64,000 nt of DNA from Marinilabiliaceae bacterium ANBcel2 (GCA_029688995.1 JARULA010000001.1:558001-622000); one strand, 5' to 3'; counted from the first letter of the stretch, positions 8,609-18,287 are shown. Numbers and translations are program-made. The notes: generated by a model not told the origin, from the letters alone.

Positions 8609-9298
8609 ATGATACACACCCGAGATCTTATAAAACGATATAAAACAGACAACTATTCAACCGATGCACTTATCAATATTAATATTGATATAAATAAAGA
8701 AGAATTCGTTGCAGTTGCCGGTCCGGCGGGCTCGGGCAAAACCACTCTATTTAACATTTTAGGATTAATGGTAAAACCTGATAGTGGAGAAGTATGGTTC
8801 TTAGATAAAAAAACCTCTAACCTATGGGATAAAGAGCTCACCAATTTAAGAAAAGGAAAAATCAGTTACATCTTTCGTCATTTTAACTTAATTGATGAGC
8901 TAACAGTTTATCAAAACATCGAACTACCTCTTATATATCTAAAGTATAAAAAGAAAGAGAGAAAGGAAGCTCTATCTCAAATTCTCAAAAAACTTAAAAT
9001 TGAACATAAAAAAGAGATGTTTCCAAACCAATTAACAGGTTTACAACAGCAGATAACCTGTATTGCACGTGCAGTTGTAACAAAGCCTTCTCTTATACTG
9101 GCAGATGACCCTGCAGGCAATCTCAATTCAGAGGGCGGCAGAGAGATTCTTGAATTGCTCACAGATGTTAATGAAGATGGACATACCGTAGTGCTCTTCA
9201 CATCTTCAGCTGCAGAAGCAGAAAAAGCAAGAAGAGTAATTCAGCTTTTTGACGGACATGTAGTAACTGATGCAAAAAAAGATAATTTTATTATTTAG
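8609..9298 (+). CDS. ABC transporter ATPase subunit, MacB/LolD class, with degenerate catalytic motifs
   Basis: The Walker A loop GPAGSGKT is intact, and the whole fold aligns with MacB-type ATPases that power MacB/FtsX-like permeases. The other motifs are altered. The Q-loop position reads IFRHFNL where relatives have FVFQ-x-FNL (Gln to Arg). The signature reads LTGLQQQ instead of LSGGQQQ. Walker B is LILADDPAGN instead of ADEPTGN (catalytic Glu to Asp). The H-loop reads FTSS instead of VTHS/VTHD (His lost). Starts at 8570, 8600 and 8609 are in frame; I chose 8609 (MIHTRDLIKRY) because relatives begin there and the palindrome covers the first ATG. The permease follows after 11 bases. It probably has weak or no ATPase activity. 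The substrate is unknown. Confidence 0.82.
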   Translation: MIHTRDLIKRYKTDNYSTDALININIDINKEEFVAVAGPAGSGKTTLFNILGLMVKPDSGEVWFLDKKTSNLWDKELTNLRKGKISYIFRHFNLIDELTVYQNIELPLIYLKYKKKERKEALSQILKKLKIEHKKEMFPNQLTGLQQQITCIARAVVTKPSLILADDPAGNLNSEGGREILELLTDVNEDGHTVVLFTSSAAEAEKARRVIQLFDGHVVTDAKKDNFII

Positions 9299-9309
9299 CA
9301 CTCACTATA

Positions 9310-11709
9310 ATGCTGATAACCAACTATATAAAAACTCTTTTTAGTAATATTATAAAACACCGGGGGTTCTCACTTGTAATGATTGCAGGATTAGCTGCAG
9401 GTATTGCAATGGGACTACTATTACTAATCTATATAAGTTACGAGACTAAATATGACACTCATTTTAAAGATTCAAATCATATATTCCGCCTTTATACCAA
9501 GGGAACAGTTAGCAACAAACCTGTAGCAACTGCTTTAACCCCTCTACCCCTTTTCGAAGAGATAAAAAGCGGTCAAAGTGTTAAGGCAGCAACCCGACTT
9601 ATTAGAGCCTCTCAAAAAACAGTAAAAACAGATAAAGGGAAATTCTCAGAAAACAATTTCTATTACAGTGACTCTACTTTTTTTAATGTTTTTGATTTAG
9701 AATTTATTTATAAATCATCTCAAAACCCACTACCAGACACAAACTCGGTTGTTATAACAGAGAAAACAGCACTAAAACTATTTGATAAGAGAGATGCTAC
9801 AGGTATGAGTATAAAGTATCAGGACAGTATAGAGCTTGTAGTGTCAGGAGTTATAAAAGAGATTCCCGAAAACTCCCATTTTACATTTAACATGTTAACC
9901 AATTGGTTAGAGTATAAAAAAGAATTTGATCAACAGCTGCAAGAGTCAAAAATTAAGCCCTATGAAGATTGGCTCCATCTTAACTGCTACACCTATGTTA
10001 AACTAAAAGAGAAATATGACATAGAGAGTTTAGATGATTTAATAAATAAAGCTGAATCAAAACTTATTTTGCAATCTCAAATAGTTTATGACGGCCGGCC
10101 TCATCCGGGAAATGTAAATCTCAGTTTCAAATTACAACCATTAAATCAGATATATCTCCGCTCAAATCTCAATAATGAAATAAAATCAAGTGGTAACTAC
10201 ACCTATATAAAACTTTTTTCGGGAGTAGCACTTTTAATATTAATAGTAACAGCTATTAATTTTATGAATTTAACAACTGCAAAAGCTCCATCAAGGTTGA
10301 AGGAGGTGGCTATAAGAAAAGCCTTTGGAGCAAATAAAAGAGAGGTGATAATTCAATTTATCACAGAAGCAATTGCTTTCTCATTTATCGCTCTCTTTTT
10401 TGCTTTGGTACTTACCGAAATATTTTTACCTGTTTTCAATAATATATTTAATATAAATGCGTCTCCTTCCCTCCTTTTAGAACCCGATACTTTTATTTTG
10501 GTATTTGCCATTACAATAATAACCGGACTGCTATCAGGGAGCTATCCTGCCTGGTTTTTTAGCAAAACTGATTCAACACAAACATTAAAAGGTTTTATAA
10601 AGTTTCGTAAAACAGGTGTTATATTGAGAGGCTCCTTAATGGCTGTTCAAATCACAGCAACCCTTGCTCTTTTAATTCTCTCGGGAATCATGTTTTGTCA
10701 GTTACACTATATAAAAAATCAGGAACATGGGTATGATTATAACAATGTTCTTGTTTTGGAACATGGAGATATAAAGCATGATGAACTTAAGAAGATAACA
10801 GATAACCTATCAAAAACAGAAGGAGTTAAAACTATTGGAAAAGGAAACTATGTGCCGGGACTATTTCCGAGTCAGGTATCATTTCGATCAACAAAGGAGA
10901 ACTCAAAAGTTATATTAACTGGCGTTAACTATGTAAATGAAGGATACTTTAAAACTCTAAACACAAAATTAATTAAGGGAGAATATTTTAACGACAAAAA
11001 TAACTCAAACAAAGTAATTATAAACGAATCAGCAGCCACACTGTTTAATTTAGATATAGAATCTCCCTACAAAGTTGAAATGGTCGGCGGAAGAGCAACA
11101 TCAGAGGAACACCTCTTTAAGGTTATCGGCATAGTTAAAAATAGCGCCTACGAAGGCCTTAAAAAATCACCTCGCCCTGTTATTTATATGCTGGCGACCG
11201 AAGAGAGACCCGTTCATAATATGGTGATAAAATATGATAAAAAAAGATCAGAATCGGTATTTAACAAAGTATCTGAAATAGAAAAAAGTGAAGGTTTAAG
11301 TATATACAGACTTAAAAATAGAGTTAACAATTTTTACAGTGAAGAGAAAAGATATACCCACATGGGATTTATGTTTGCAATTTCAACTCTTATTATGGCA
11401 ATTTTGGGTAAAACAGCTATGGCGATATTTATTATACAGTACCATAAAAAGAATATCACTATCAAAAAATATCTTGCAGCACCACTCACAAAAATAGTTG
11501 CTGAAAGTTTTAAATTCTATATAATATCTTTAATTACAGCAATTGCAACATCAATAATTATATCACACAAAATAGCAAAAGATTGGCTATCACAATTTTA
11601 CATAGCATACACCCCATCATTTCTTAATTATATTGTCCCCGTCATACTCATCATCACAGGTTCTATCGCTATTATAATATTTATTACAATGAAAGAACTT
11701 AAGAAATGA
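9310..11709 (+). CDS. ABC transporter permease, MacB/FtsX type
   Basis: 799 residues. An N-terminal transmembrane helix (about 20-42) is followed by a large extracytoplasmic MacB-PCD domain, and a first FtsX block of three helices lies near 295-420. A second soluble domain (about 470-660) and another set of helices near the C-terminus complete it. This double-FtsX layout is typical of Bacteroidetes permeases found beside NtrB/NtrC-type pairs. Such MacB-like systems act as mechanotransmitters that move substrates or signals across the periplasm and do not import. It is cotranscribed with the degenerate ATPase just upstream. The final helices appear diverged and lack clear family signatures. 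Confidence 0.87.
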   Translation: MLITNYIKTLFSNIIKHRGFSLVMIAGLAAGIAMGLLLLIYISYETKYDTHFKDSNHIFRLYTKGTVSNKPVATALTPLPLFEEIKSGQSVKAATRLIRASQKTVKTDKGKFSENNFYYSDSTFFNVFDLEFIYKSSQNPLPDTNSVVITEKTALKLFDKRDATGMSIKYQDSIELVVSGVIKEIPENSHFTFNMLTNWLEYKKEFDQQLQESKIKPYEDWLHLNCYTYVKLKEKYDIESLDDLINKAESKLILQSQIVYDGRPHPGNVNLSFKLQPLNQIYLRSNLNNEIKSSGNYTYIKLFSGVALLILIVTAINFMNLTTAKAPSRLKEVAIRKAFGANKREVIIQFITEAIAFSFIALFFALVLTEIFLPVFNNIFNINASPSLLLEPDTFILVFAITIITGLLSGSYPAWFFSKTDSTQTLKGFIKFRKTGVILRGSLMAVQITATLALLILSGIMFCQLHYIKNQEHGYDYNNVLVLEHGDIKHDELKKITDNLSKTEGVKTIGKGNYVPGLFPSQVSFRSTKENSKVILTGVNYVNEGYFKTLNTKLIKGEYFNDKNNSNKVIINESAATLFNLDIESPYKVEMVGGRATSEEHLFKVIGIVKNSAYEGLKKSPRPVIYMLATEERPVHNMVIKYDKKRSESVFNKVSEIEKSEGLSIYRLKNRVNNFYSEEKRYTHMGFMFAISTLIMAILGKTAMAIFIIQYHKKNITIKKYLAAPLTKIVAESFKFYIISLITAIATSIIISHKIAKDWLSQFYIAYTPSFLNYIVPVILIITGSIAIIIFITMKELKK

Positions 11710-11754
11710 GAGTAAATCTTAACAACTGTCAATAATCTTTTGAAAAAAAATGAA

Positions 11755-11762
11755 TATATTTG
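11755..11762 (+). promoter_or_regulatory. -7 box of a likely secDF promoter
   Basis: TATATTTG matches the Bacteroidetes -7 consensus 60 bases before secDF. The nearest TTTG (11739-11742) is too close to be a proper -33 element, so only the -7 part is supported. Confidence 0.5.
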
Positions 11763-11822
11763 CGCGGTTAATGGAACTAATTGTAAAAGAAATATTTTTG
11801 AATAGATTAAAAGATTAATCAA

Positions 11823-14800
11823 ATGCAAAACAAAGGAGCGATCAGACTATTTGCCATTTTGCTGGCATTAGTGAGTTTATATCAGCTTATGTTTACCCAT
11901 TACTCACGCAGTGTTGAGAATGATGCGGCTAACTATGCTGTTATGAGGGCGGGCGAAGATGCTACCCCCGAAGAGTTGCGTGAATGGGAAGTTCACTATC
12001 TTGATTCAATGGCTCATGAAACAGTGTATAACTTTTTGGGGTTAAGAGAATATACCTATATGGATGTAAAATCCAGAGAGATCAACCTTGGTCTTGACCT
12101 TAGAGGTGGTATGAATCTTATTCTCGAGGTGAAAGTTTCAGATATAATACAAGCTCTTTCAAACTACAGTCAGGATGAAAACTTTCTTGAGGCTATTGAG
12201 CTGGCAGAAGAGAGAGAGTTGACATCAACACGTAATTTTATATCCCTGTTTGGTGAAGCATTTGAAGAAGTAGCCCCAAATGCAAGTCTGGCTGCAATAT
12301 TCAACACAGTAGAATTAAGAGATAAAGTTCAATATAACTCTACAAACCAAGAGGTTCTTGATGTTCTCCGCAAAGAGTCAGAAAGTGCTATTACAAATGC
12401 ATTTAATATTATTCGTACACGTATAGACCGTTTTGGAGTTGTTCAACCAAACGTTCAACGCCTTCAAAAAGATGGACAGGTTCTAATAGAGCTCCCTGGA
12501 ATTACCGAGCCCGAAAGAGTTAGAAACCTTTTAGCAGGATCTGCAAGTCTTGAATTTTGGGAAACATACGATAACGAAGAGATTTTCGACTACCTTATTC
12601 AGGCAAACAATGTTATTACAAGACTTGAAGAGAGAAGAGCAGCTGCAAGTGCAGGAGTTGAAGCAGAAGAGGAGATGGCCACAGAAGATGCTGAAACTGT
12701 TGAGATTGAACCTGCAGATGAAGAAGATTTTGATATATTAAGAGAAATAGAAGGAGATACAATTGAAACTCCCGAAGAGGGATTATCTCTATTCTCACTC
12801 CTTCAACCAAGTCAACAGGGATCCGGACCGGTAGTGGGAGTTGCCTCGTCACGTAATATGGATCAAATAGATGAGTGGCTTGAAACGGAAGAGGTACAAT
12901 CGGTACTTCCAAGAGATCTTAGACTGCACTGGACAGTTAAACCCATACAGAGAGAAAATTTAAGGTTTTGGGTACCTGATGCTGAAGATACCCGACAGGA
13001 ATATTATCAACTTGTAGCTATAAAATCAACAAGTCATGATGGCCGTCCACCTCTTGAAGGGGATGCTATTGCCAATGCAAACGACCGCGTTAATCCAAAT
13101 GGAGCATTTGAGATAGAGATGTCAATGACCAGCGAAGGGGCGCAAACATGGGCAAGGTTAACCAAAGCCAACATAGGTAAATCAATAGCTATTGTACTTG
13201 ACGGGTATGTTTACAGTTTTCCTACCGTACAAAATGAAATACGTGGCGGACAAAGCTCTATTACCGGAAACTTTAGTCCGGAAGAAGCAAAAGACCTTGC
13301 CACAATACTAAATGCCGGGAAACTACCTGCTCCTGCAAGAATTGTCGAAGACACCGTTGTTGGTCCGTCATTAGGCGAAGAGGCTGTTAATGCAGGATTA
13401 ACATCATTTATTTGGGCATTTTTAGTAGTTCTTATATATATGGCAATCTATTATGGCATAAAAGCCGGTATAGTAGCAGATATAGCTCTTATTGCAAATA
13501 TGTTCTTTATAATGGGAGTACTTGCTTCATTTGGGGCTGTATTAACACTTCCGGGTATTGCAGGTATTATACTTACCATAGGTATGTCGGTTGATGCTAA
13601 CGTTCTTATATATGAACGAATTCGAGAGGAGATGAGGGCCGGTAAAGCTCTCAGACTTGCAATATCTGATGGTTATAAAAATGCATTTTCAGCAATTATC
13701 GATGCCAATGTAACAACATTCCTTACAGGTTTAATCCTGTTTATGTTTGGTACAGGACCTATTAAAGGTTTTGCAACCACACTTATGATAGGTATTGCAA
13801 CATCATTCTTCTCTGCTATATTTATAACCAGACTAATATATGAGAGATTACTTGATTCTAAAATAGATGTTAAATTTGGAACAAAGCTAACAGGAAACCT
13901 TTTTCAAAACACAAAAATCAAATTTTTGGAAAAGCGAAAAGTGGCTTTTGCCCTTTCTCTTGTTTTCTTCCTTATAGCAATTGGCTCGCTATCTACAAGA
14001 GGATTACAGCAAGGAATTGACTTCACGGGAGGACGCACATATGTTGTTCGCTTTGAAGAGAATGTTAATTCAACAGATATATTCTCTGCAATGACTGAGG
14101 TTTTTGAAAATGCCAATACAGAAGTAAAAACTTTTGGTGGTCCAAATCAAATTAGAATAGCAACAAACTATCTTGTCAATGATACTGAAGAAGCTGCTGA
14201 CCGAGAAGTAGAAGAGAGAATGCTTGAAGGGTTAAGACCATTTTTAGAGAATGAAAACATTTCAAGAGAAGAGTTTATGTCTCAGCAAGTTATGAGCTCA
14301 CAAAAAGTGGGGCCAACTATTGCAACCGATATAAGAAACAGAGCCGGTTATGCTCTCTTCTTTTCACTTATAATAGTATTTACATATATTCTTATAAGAT
14401 TTAAAACCTGGCAGCTGGGACTAGGTGCAGTAGCAGCAGTTATTCATGATGCCATGTTTGTATTGGGTGTTTTCTCTCTATTTTATACGATTTCTCCCTT
14501 TAACTTAGAAATAGATCAATCATTTATAGCTGCAATACTTACTGTTATTGGTTATTCAATTAACGATACAGTTGTAGTATTTGACCGTATAAGAGAGTAT
14601 AGAAAATTATACCCAAAGAGAAAACTTATAGATGTTTTTAATCTGGCAATAAACTCAACAATAAGCAGAACCATAAATACCTCTATGACAACCATGGTAG
14701 TTTTACTTATCATATTCCTCTTTGGAAGCGAAGTGATAAGAGGTTTTGTATTTGCTCTTATGATTGGTGTATTTATTGGTACATACTCATCTATATTTAT

Positions 14801-14876
14801 AGCTTCTCCTGTTGCATTCAACTTTATAAAACAGAAAGAGAAAGTTGAAAAAAATGTCACCAAAAGGAAAAAGTAA
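11823..14876 (+). CDS. secDF: Fused protein translocase subunit SecDF
   Basis: The 1017-residue fusion of SecD and SecF uses the proton or sodium gradient to pull preproteins through SecYEG on the periplasmic side. The SecD half has one N-terminal helix, the GLDLRGGMNLILEV motif near 92 and five helices near 520-690. The SecF half starts with a helix and the matching GIDFTGGRTYVVRF motif near 735 and ends with five helices. The first periplasmic region holds an acidic, Ala/Glu-rich insert (about residues 265-320). Fusion and length are normal for Bacteroidetes. It has its own -7 box upstream and a terminator downstream. Confidence 0.94.
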   Translation: MQNKGAIRLFAILLALVSLYQLMFTHYSRSVENDAANYAVMRAGEDATPEELREWEVHYLDSMAHETVYNFLGLREYTYMDVKSREINLGLDLRGGMNLILEVKVSDIIQALSNYSQDENFLEAIELAEERELTSTRNFISLFGEAFEEVAPNASLAAIFNTVELRDKVQYNSTNQEVLDVLRKESESAITNAFNIIRTRIDRFGVVQPNVQRLQKDGQVLIELPGITEPERVRNLLAGSASLEFWETYDNEEIFDYLIQANNVITRLEERRAAASAGVEAEEEMATEDAETVEIEPADEEDFDILREIEGDTIETPEEGLSLFSLLQPSQQGSGPVVGVASSRNMDQIDEWLETEEVQSVLPRDLRLHWTVKPIQRENLRFWVPDAEDTRQEYYQLVAIKSTSHDGRPPLEGDAIANANDRVNPNGAFEIEMSMTSEGAQTWARLTKANIGKSIAIVLDGYVYSFPTVQNEIRGGQSSITGNFSPEEAKDLATILNAGKLPAPARIVEDTVVGPSLGEEAVNAGLTSFIWAFLVVLIYMAIYYGIKAGIVADIALIANMFFIMGVLASFGAVLTLPGIAGIILTIGMSVDANVLIYERIREEMRAGKALRLAISDGYKNAFSAIIDANVTTFLTGLILFMFGTGPIKGFATTLMIGIATSFFSAIFITRLIYERLLDSKIDVKFGTKLTGNLFQNTKIKFLEKRKVAFALSLVFFLIAIGSLSTRGLQQGIDFTGGRTYVVRFEENVNSTDIFSAMTEVFENANTEVKTFGGPNQIRIATNYLVNDTEEAADREVEERMLEGLRPFLENENISREEFMSQQVMSSQKVGPTIATDIRNRAGYALFFSLIIVFTYILIRFKTWQLGLGAVAAVIHDAMFVLGVFSLFYTISPFNLEIDQSFIAAILTVIGYSINDTVVVFDRIREYRKLYPKRKLIDVFNLAINSTISRTINTSMTTMVVLLIIFLFGSEVIRGFVFALMIGVFIGTYSSIFIASPVAFNFIKQKEKVEKNVTKRKK

Positions 14877-14902
14877 CAATATTGGAGTAAAATAATTAAG
14901 AC

Positions 14903-14940
14903 AAAAAACCTTTCGGCGATTACTTCCGGAAGGTTTTTTG
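14903..14940 (+). terminator. Rho-independent terminator after secDF
   Basis: AAAAAACCTTTCGG pairs with CCGGAAGGTTTTTT around a short loop with one small bulge, ending in T. It lies 26 bases after the secDF stop. Confidence 0.75.
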
Positions 14941-14969
14941 TTTAACTTTGTTTATAAAATTATATTAAA

Positions 14970-15455
14970 ATGGGAACTCTTCTTTTTGGCATATCAATGG
15001 CTGAGATTATTCTACTTTTTTTAGTAGTACTAATGCTTTTTGGATCAAAAAAAATCCCTGAGCTTGCCAGATCTTTAGGTAAAGGGATGAGCGAATTTCG
15101 AAAAGCAGCAGATGAAATAAAAAAAGAGTTTGATGAAAGTACCGACGAAATAAAAGAGGATATCTCTGAAATAGAAGAAAATATACGACAAAACAGTAAT
15201 GAGATACGGGATATCGCACACGATGTTTATCGTGAAGATTATGGAACTCATAATGACCCAACAAAAGATCTTTATAATTTAGACAAACCAGAGGAGTCGG
15301 CCCCCGATGAGAGTGAGAATAAAGAGGAGATCAAAAATCCCGATGAGAATGAGATAAAAGAGAAGGCAGGCAATCCCGATGAGAGTGATAAATCCGGTCA
15401 AAATAAAGATAATAGCTCTATAGAAGATCCCAAAGGCAATAATGATAAAGAGTAA
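14970..15455 (+). CDS. tatA: TatA-type twin-arginine translocase subunit with long acidic tail
   Basis: The N-terminal helix (about residues 8-24) is followed by the TatA hinge and amphipathic helix FGSKKIPELARSLGKGMSEF, the hallmark of TatA/TatE/TatB proteins that form the pore part of the folded-protein export system. At 161 residues it is about twice as long as a standard TatA. The extra C-terminus is strongly acidic and low-complexity, with repeated NPDEN/NPDES-like units near 115-140. TatC is not in the window. It lies between the secDF terminator and the antiporter gene (7-base gap). Whether it acts as TatA or TatB is not decidable by eye. Confidence 0.82.
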   Translation: MGTLLFGISMAEIILLFLVVLMLFGSKKIPELARSLGKGMSEFRKAADEIKKEFDESTDEIKEDISEIEENIRQNSNEIRDIAHDVYREDYGTHNDPTKDLYNLDKPEESAPDESENKEEIKNPDENEIKEKAGNPDESDKSGQNKDNSSIEDPKGNNDKE

Positions 15456-15462
15456 TTAACCA

Positions 15463-16419
15463 ATGGCAATACTGCAATTAACAGCAGGATTTATACTGCT
15501 CTTTATAAGTGGTAACCAACTGGTAAAAAGCAGTATTGATATTGCCAGACATCTACGTATAAGTACATTAACAGCAGGTTTAACTTTTGCTGCCTTTGGA
15601 ACATCGGCACCAGAACTCTTTGTGAGCGTAAAAGCCGCATATACAGGAGTAAGCGATCTGGCTATAGGAAATATAGCAGGATCAAATATTGCAAATATCG
15701 GACTCATCATTGGATCTGTCGCATTAATTGCACCCATCTCATTAAAAAACCCAGGAATCTGGTTTGACTGGGCAGTAATGGTAGTTGCCACATTAATGTT
15801 GATGATCTTTTCCTATAACGGATATATCGGCATACTTGAAGGTATAGTAATGTTACTCTCTTTATCAGCATATATATTTTGGATAATATCAAAATCGCGC
15901 AACATAAATCAAAAAAGAGTAATAGATGAGAGAATAATACCATCAAAATCAATTATACACACAACAATATTATTACTGATTTCATCGGTAGGATTATACC
16001 TTGGTGCTGATTTACTGGTTAATGGAGCAACCAGTTTGGCTTCTTCATGGGGAGTTAGTGATCGTGTAATAGGAGTATCAGTTGTAGCTTTTGGAACAAG
16101 TATTCCTGAATTAGCCACCTCCCTAACAGCAGTTATTAAAAAAGAGAATGATATATCAGCAGGAAATATAATAGGATCCAATATTTTTAATATCTGGGCG
16201 GTACTGGGAGTAACATCAATAATAACGCCATTACCCGTGAATGATGCTTTAATGTTAACAGTAGATCTTATATGGAGCCTTATTTTTGCAATAATGCTGC
16301 TACTCTTTATTCTTCCGTTACGGGATGGTAAAATAACACGGTTAAAAGGCTCTCTCCTCTTTTTATTATATATTAGCTATATTTATATTGTAATATCAGA
16401 CATTCACATTTTATGTTAG
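15463..16419 (+). CDS. Calcium/sodium antiporter, CaCA family (YrbG-like)
   Basis: The 318-residue membrane protein has about ten helices in two inverted halves. Each half carries the alpha-repeat signature: [14 protein letters not shown] near 46 with [14 protein letters not shown] near 70, and [14 protein letters not shown] near 210 with [14 protein letters not shown] near 235. The acidic residues in the GTSxPE motifs bind Na+/Ca2+. It overlaps lolD by 7 bases, so the two are probably translated from one message. Confidence 0.9.
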   Translation: MAILQLTAGFILLFISGNQLVKSSIDIARHLRISTLTAGLTFAAFGTSAPELFVSVKAAYTGVSDLAIGNIAGSNIANIGLIIGSVALIAPISLKNPGIWFDWAVMVVATLMLMIFSYNGYIGILEGIVMLLSLSAYIFWIISKSRNINQKRVIDERIIPSKSIIHTTILLLISSVGLYLGADLLVNGATSLASSWGVSDRVIGVSVVAFGTSIPELATSLTAVIKKENDISAGNIIGSNIFNIWAVLGVTSIITPLPVNDALMLTVDLIWSLIFAIMLLLFILPLRDGKITRLKGSLLFLLYISYIYIVISDIHILC

Positions 16420-17066
16420 AAGGAAAAAGAATAAAAAAATCTTTTGGAGAGGTTGATGTCCTTAAAGGGATAGATATAAAAATAGAACAGGGAGAGATTG
16501 CATGCATACTTGGTTCAAGCGGTGCCGGTAAAACAACTCTACTGCAAATATTAGGCTCTCTTGATAAACCAACCGAGGGAGATGTCTATATAAATGGAAC
16601 TAAGCTAAATGAACTATCCGAAAAAGAGATTGCAAATTTCAGGAATAAAAATATGGGATTTGTATTTCAATTTCATCAGCTTCTACCAGAATTTTCAGCT
16701 TTAGAAAACTGCATGTTACCGGCATTAATTAAAGGAGATTCAAAAAAAGAGGCAGAAGAGAAAGCAGCAGAGTTACTCAACTTTCTTGGTCTTTCGCACA
16801 GACTAAAACATAAACCATCACAGTTAAGCGGTGGGGAAAAGCAGAGAGTAGCTGTTACCAGGGCCTTAATTAACAACCCTCTGGTTATTTTTGCCGATGA
16901 ACCATCCGGCAACCTCGATTCTCAAAACCAAAAGGAATTAATGAATCTTTTTATCTCATTAAAAGAGAAATTCAACCAAACTTTTGTTATTGTAACACAC
17001 GACAAAACTATTGCAGAAAAAGCTGACCGCATATTGCATATTAAAGATGGAGTTATTGTTTTGTAA
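16413..17066 (+). CDS. lolD: Lipoprotein-releasing ABC transporter ATPase LolD
   Basis: The 217-residue ATPase keeps all motifs intact: Walker [10 protein letters not shown]-loop [10 protein letters not shown], signature LSGGEKQR, Walker [13 protein letters not shown] and H-loop VIVTHD. The [15 protein letters not shown] stretch is typical of LolD, which powers the extraction of lipoproteins from the inner membrane with LolC/LolE. The membrane partners are not adjacent, which is usual in Bacteroidetes. It is a useful contrast to the degenerate ATPase at 8609. Confidence 0.85.
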   Translation: MLEGKRIKKSFGEVDVLKGIDIKIEQGEIACILGSSGAGKTTLLQILGSLDKPTEGDVYINGTKLNELSEKEIANFRNKNMGFVFQFHQLLPEFSALENCMLPALIKGDSKKEAEEKAAELLNFLGLSHRLKHKPSQLSGGEKQRVAVTRALINNPLVIFADEPSGNLDSQNQKELMNLFISLKEKFNQTFVIVTHDKTIAEKADRILHIKDGVIVL

Positions 17067-17078
17067 AACTTGTTAATA

Positions 17079-17843
17079 ATGTCTCCTGATAATTTAAAGT
17101 CATTTCTCGATCAAAAAGTTATTCAATATAATAACCCCTCATTTATAGAGAGTGATCCAATTTCTATTCCTCATCAATTTTCACAAAAAGAGGACATTGA
17201 AATATCAGCTTTCCTGGTAGCCTCATTTGCATGGGGGAAAAGATCAACAATTTTAAAAAGTGGTAATAAGCTGATAAATATTATGGGCAGCTCTCCTTAC
17301 GACTTTATTATGTCAGCAAATGAAAAATATATAGATAAACTTGACGGATTTGTTCATCGCACCTTTAACTCAACCGATTTAAAATATTTTATTACAGCTT
17401 TAAATAATATATACAGGAATTATGGCGGACTAGAAAATGTGTTTACCAAAAGCCATGATAAAAACTCAATGATTCCTGCCATAATAGAGTTTAATCAACT
17501 ATTCTTCTCTATACCACATCCACAGCGTACAAAAAAGCATATAGGAAATCCCTCTAAAGGCTCAGCAGCAAAAAAAATAAATATGTTTTTAAGATGGATG
17601 GTACGAAAAGACAGGAAAGGTGTGGACTTTGGATTATGGAATAATATCTCACCGGCAATATTGTCAATTCCTTTAGATATTCACTCCGGCAATGTTAGCC
17701 GAAAACTGGGATTATTAACCAGAAAACAAAACAACATTAAAGCTGTAATTGAGCTGGATAAAAAACTGCGCTCATTTGATCCTTTGGATCCTGTTAAATA
17801 TGATTTTGCTCTGTTCGGACTGGGAGTATTTGAAAATTTTTAA
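17079..17843 (+). CDS. TIGR02757 / DUF2400 family protein
   Basis: The 254-residue protein matches the conserved family recognisable by the HIGNPSKGSAAKKIN and RWMVRKDRKGVDFGLW stretches near 150-190 and the PLDIHSGNVSRKLGL stretch near 205. No function is established; a relationship to helix-hairpin-helix DNA glycosylase folds has been suggested for the family. I start at the ATG at 17079 and not at the TTG at 17070. Nearest neighbours are lolD upstream (12 bases) and a terminator downstream. Confidence 0.85.
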   Translation: MSPDNLKSFLDQKVIQYNNPSFIESDPISIPHQFSQKEDIEISAFLVASFAWGKRSTILKSGNKLINIMGSSPYDFIMSANEKYIDKLDGFVHRTFNSTDLKYFITALNNIYRNYGGLENVFTKSHDKNSMIPAIIEFNQLFFSIPHPQRTKKHIGNPSKGSAAKKINMFLRWMVRKDRKGVDFGLWNNISPAILSIPLDIHSGNVSRKLGLLTRKQNNIKAVIELDKKLRSFDPLDPVKYDFALFGLGVFENF

Positions 17844-17865
17844 CGTAATAGTTAGTATTCAAACA

Positions 17866-17885
17866 AAAACCATTAAAATGGTTTT
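17866..17885 (+). terminator. Hairpin terminator after the DUF2400 gene
   Basis: AAAACCATT and AATGGTTTT flank a two-base loop 22 bases after the stop codon; the T-rich tail is short. Confidence 0.5.
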
Positions 17886-17893
17886 AATACAAC

Positions 17894-17938
17894 AACATCG
17901 TTGGCAGAATTACTATAATTAAAACTCCCAACGATGTT
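17894..17938 (-). terminator. Inverted repeat downstream of the 57-residue protein gene
   Basis: AACATCGTTGG and CCAACGATGTT form a perfect 11-bp stem around 23 bases. It lies 33 bases beyond the stop of the small minus-strand gene, where a terminator would be expected, but lacks a strong T-tract. Confidence 0.45.
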
Positions 17939-17971
17939 AAATATGATTCTTTCCGGGCAAAATCTCAACTC

Positions 17972-18145
17972 TTACTCAAGAATCCTGGTCATTATAACAT
18001 GTACAGCAACTCCACCTACCATAAGAGCCCCTGCTAAAATTAAAAGCCCATTGTTAATAAGGTTATTAAAAATATAATACCCCAAAATAGCAACCCCGAT
18101 AATCATAAAAATAATACCCAAATATTTCAGTAATTCTTTAAGCAT
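17972..18145 (-). CDS. Small membrane protein, 57 residues
   Basis: An ATG at 18145 opens a 57-residue frame ending at 17972-17974. The sequence begins MLKELLKYLG and then forms two hydrophobic helices: about residues 9-27 (IIFMIIGVAILGYYIF) and 33-53 (GLLILAGALMVGGVAVHVI). A short NNLINN turn joins them and a short polar end follows. Short double-helix proteins that open with a similar basic helix are common in Bacteroidetes, but no function is known. It is the only coding sequence in the gap between the DUF2400 gene and mutS, and reads opposite to both. Confidence 0.7.
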   Translation of the reverse strand: MLKELLKYLGIIFMIIGVAILGYYIFNNLINNGLLILAGALMVGGVAVHVIMTRILE

Positions 18146-18232
18146 GATAATAAAAGTTTAAGTCGTTTATTTTTTCTAAAAATACGAACTGATGATGATT
18201 TTACAAATTTTTTGTAATGCAAAAATATTCTG

Positions 18233-18262
18233 TTGCATTCACTTTCGCAATTTTTATCTTTG
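18233..18262 (+). promoter_or_regulatory. Bacteroidetes-type promoter for mutS
   Basis: TTGC at 18233-18236 and TATCTTTG at 18255-18262 are separated by 18 bases. The box ends 25 bases before the mutS GTG. Confidence 0.65.
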
Positions 18263-18287
18263 TAAGATAACTTAAACTTATAAAAAA

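Noticed and set aside
12616-12912. Leu/Gln-rich minus-strand frame in secDF
   Set aside because: It mirrors the Glu/Ala-rich acidic insert of SecD and is not a gene.
13904-14116. Minus-strand frame inside secDF
   Set aside because: It is a shadow of the secDF coding sequence, as are most short opposite-strand frames inside long genes here.
15456-15791. Minus-strand 111-codon frame over the CaCA antiporter gene
   Set aside because: It is antisense to well-conserved GTSAPE-type codons and has no independent start context.
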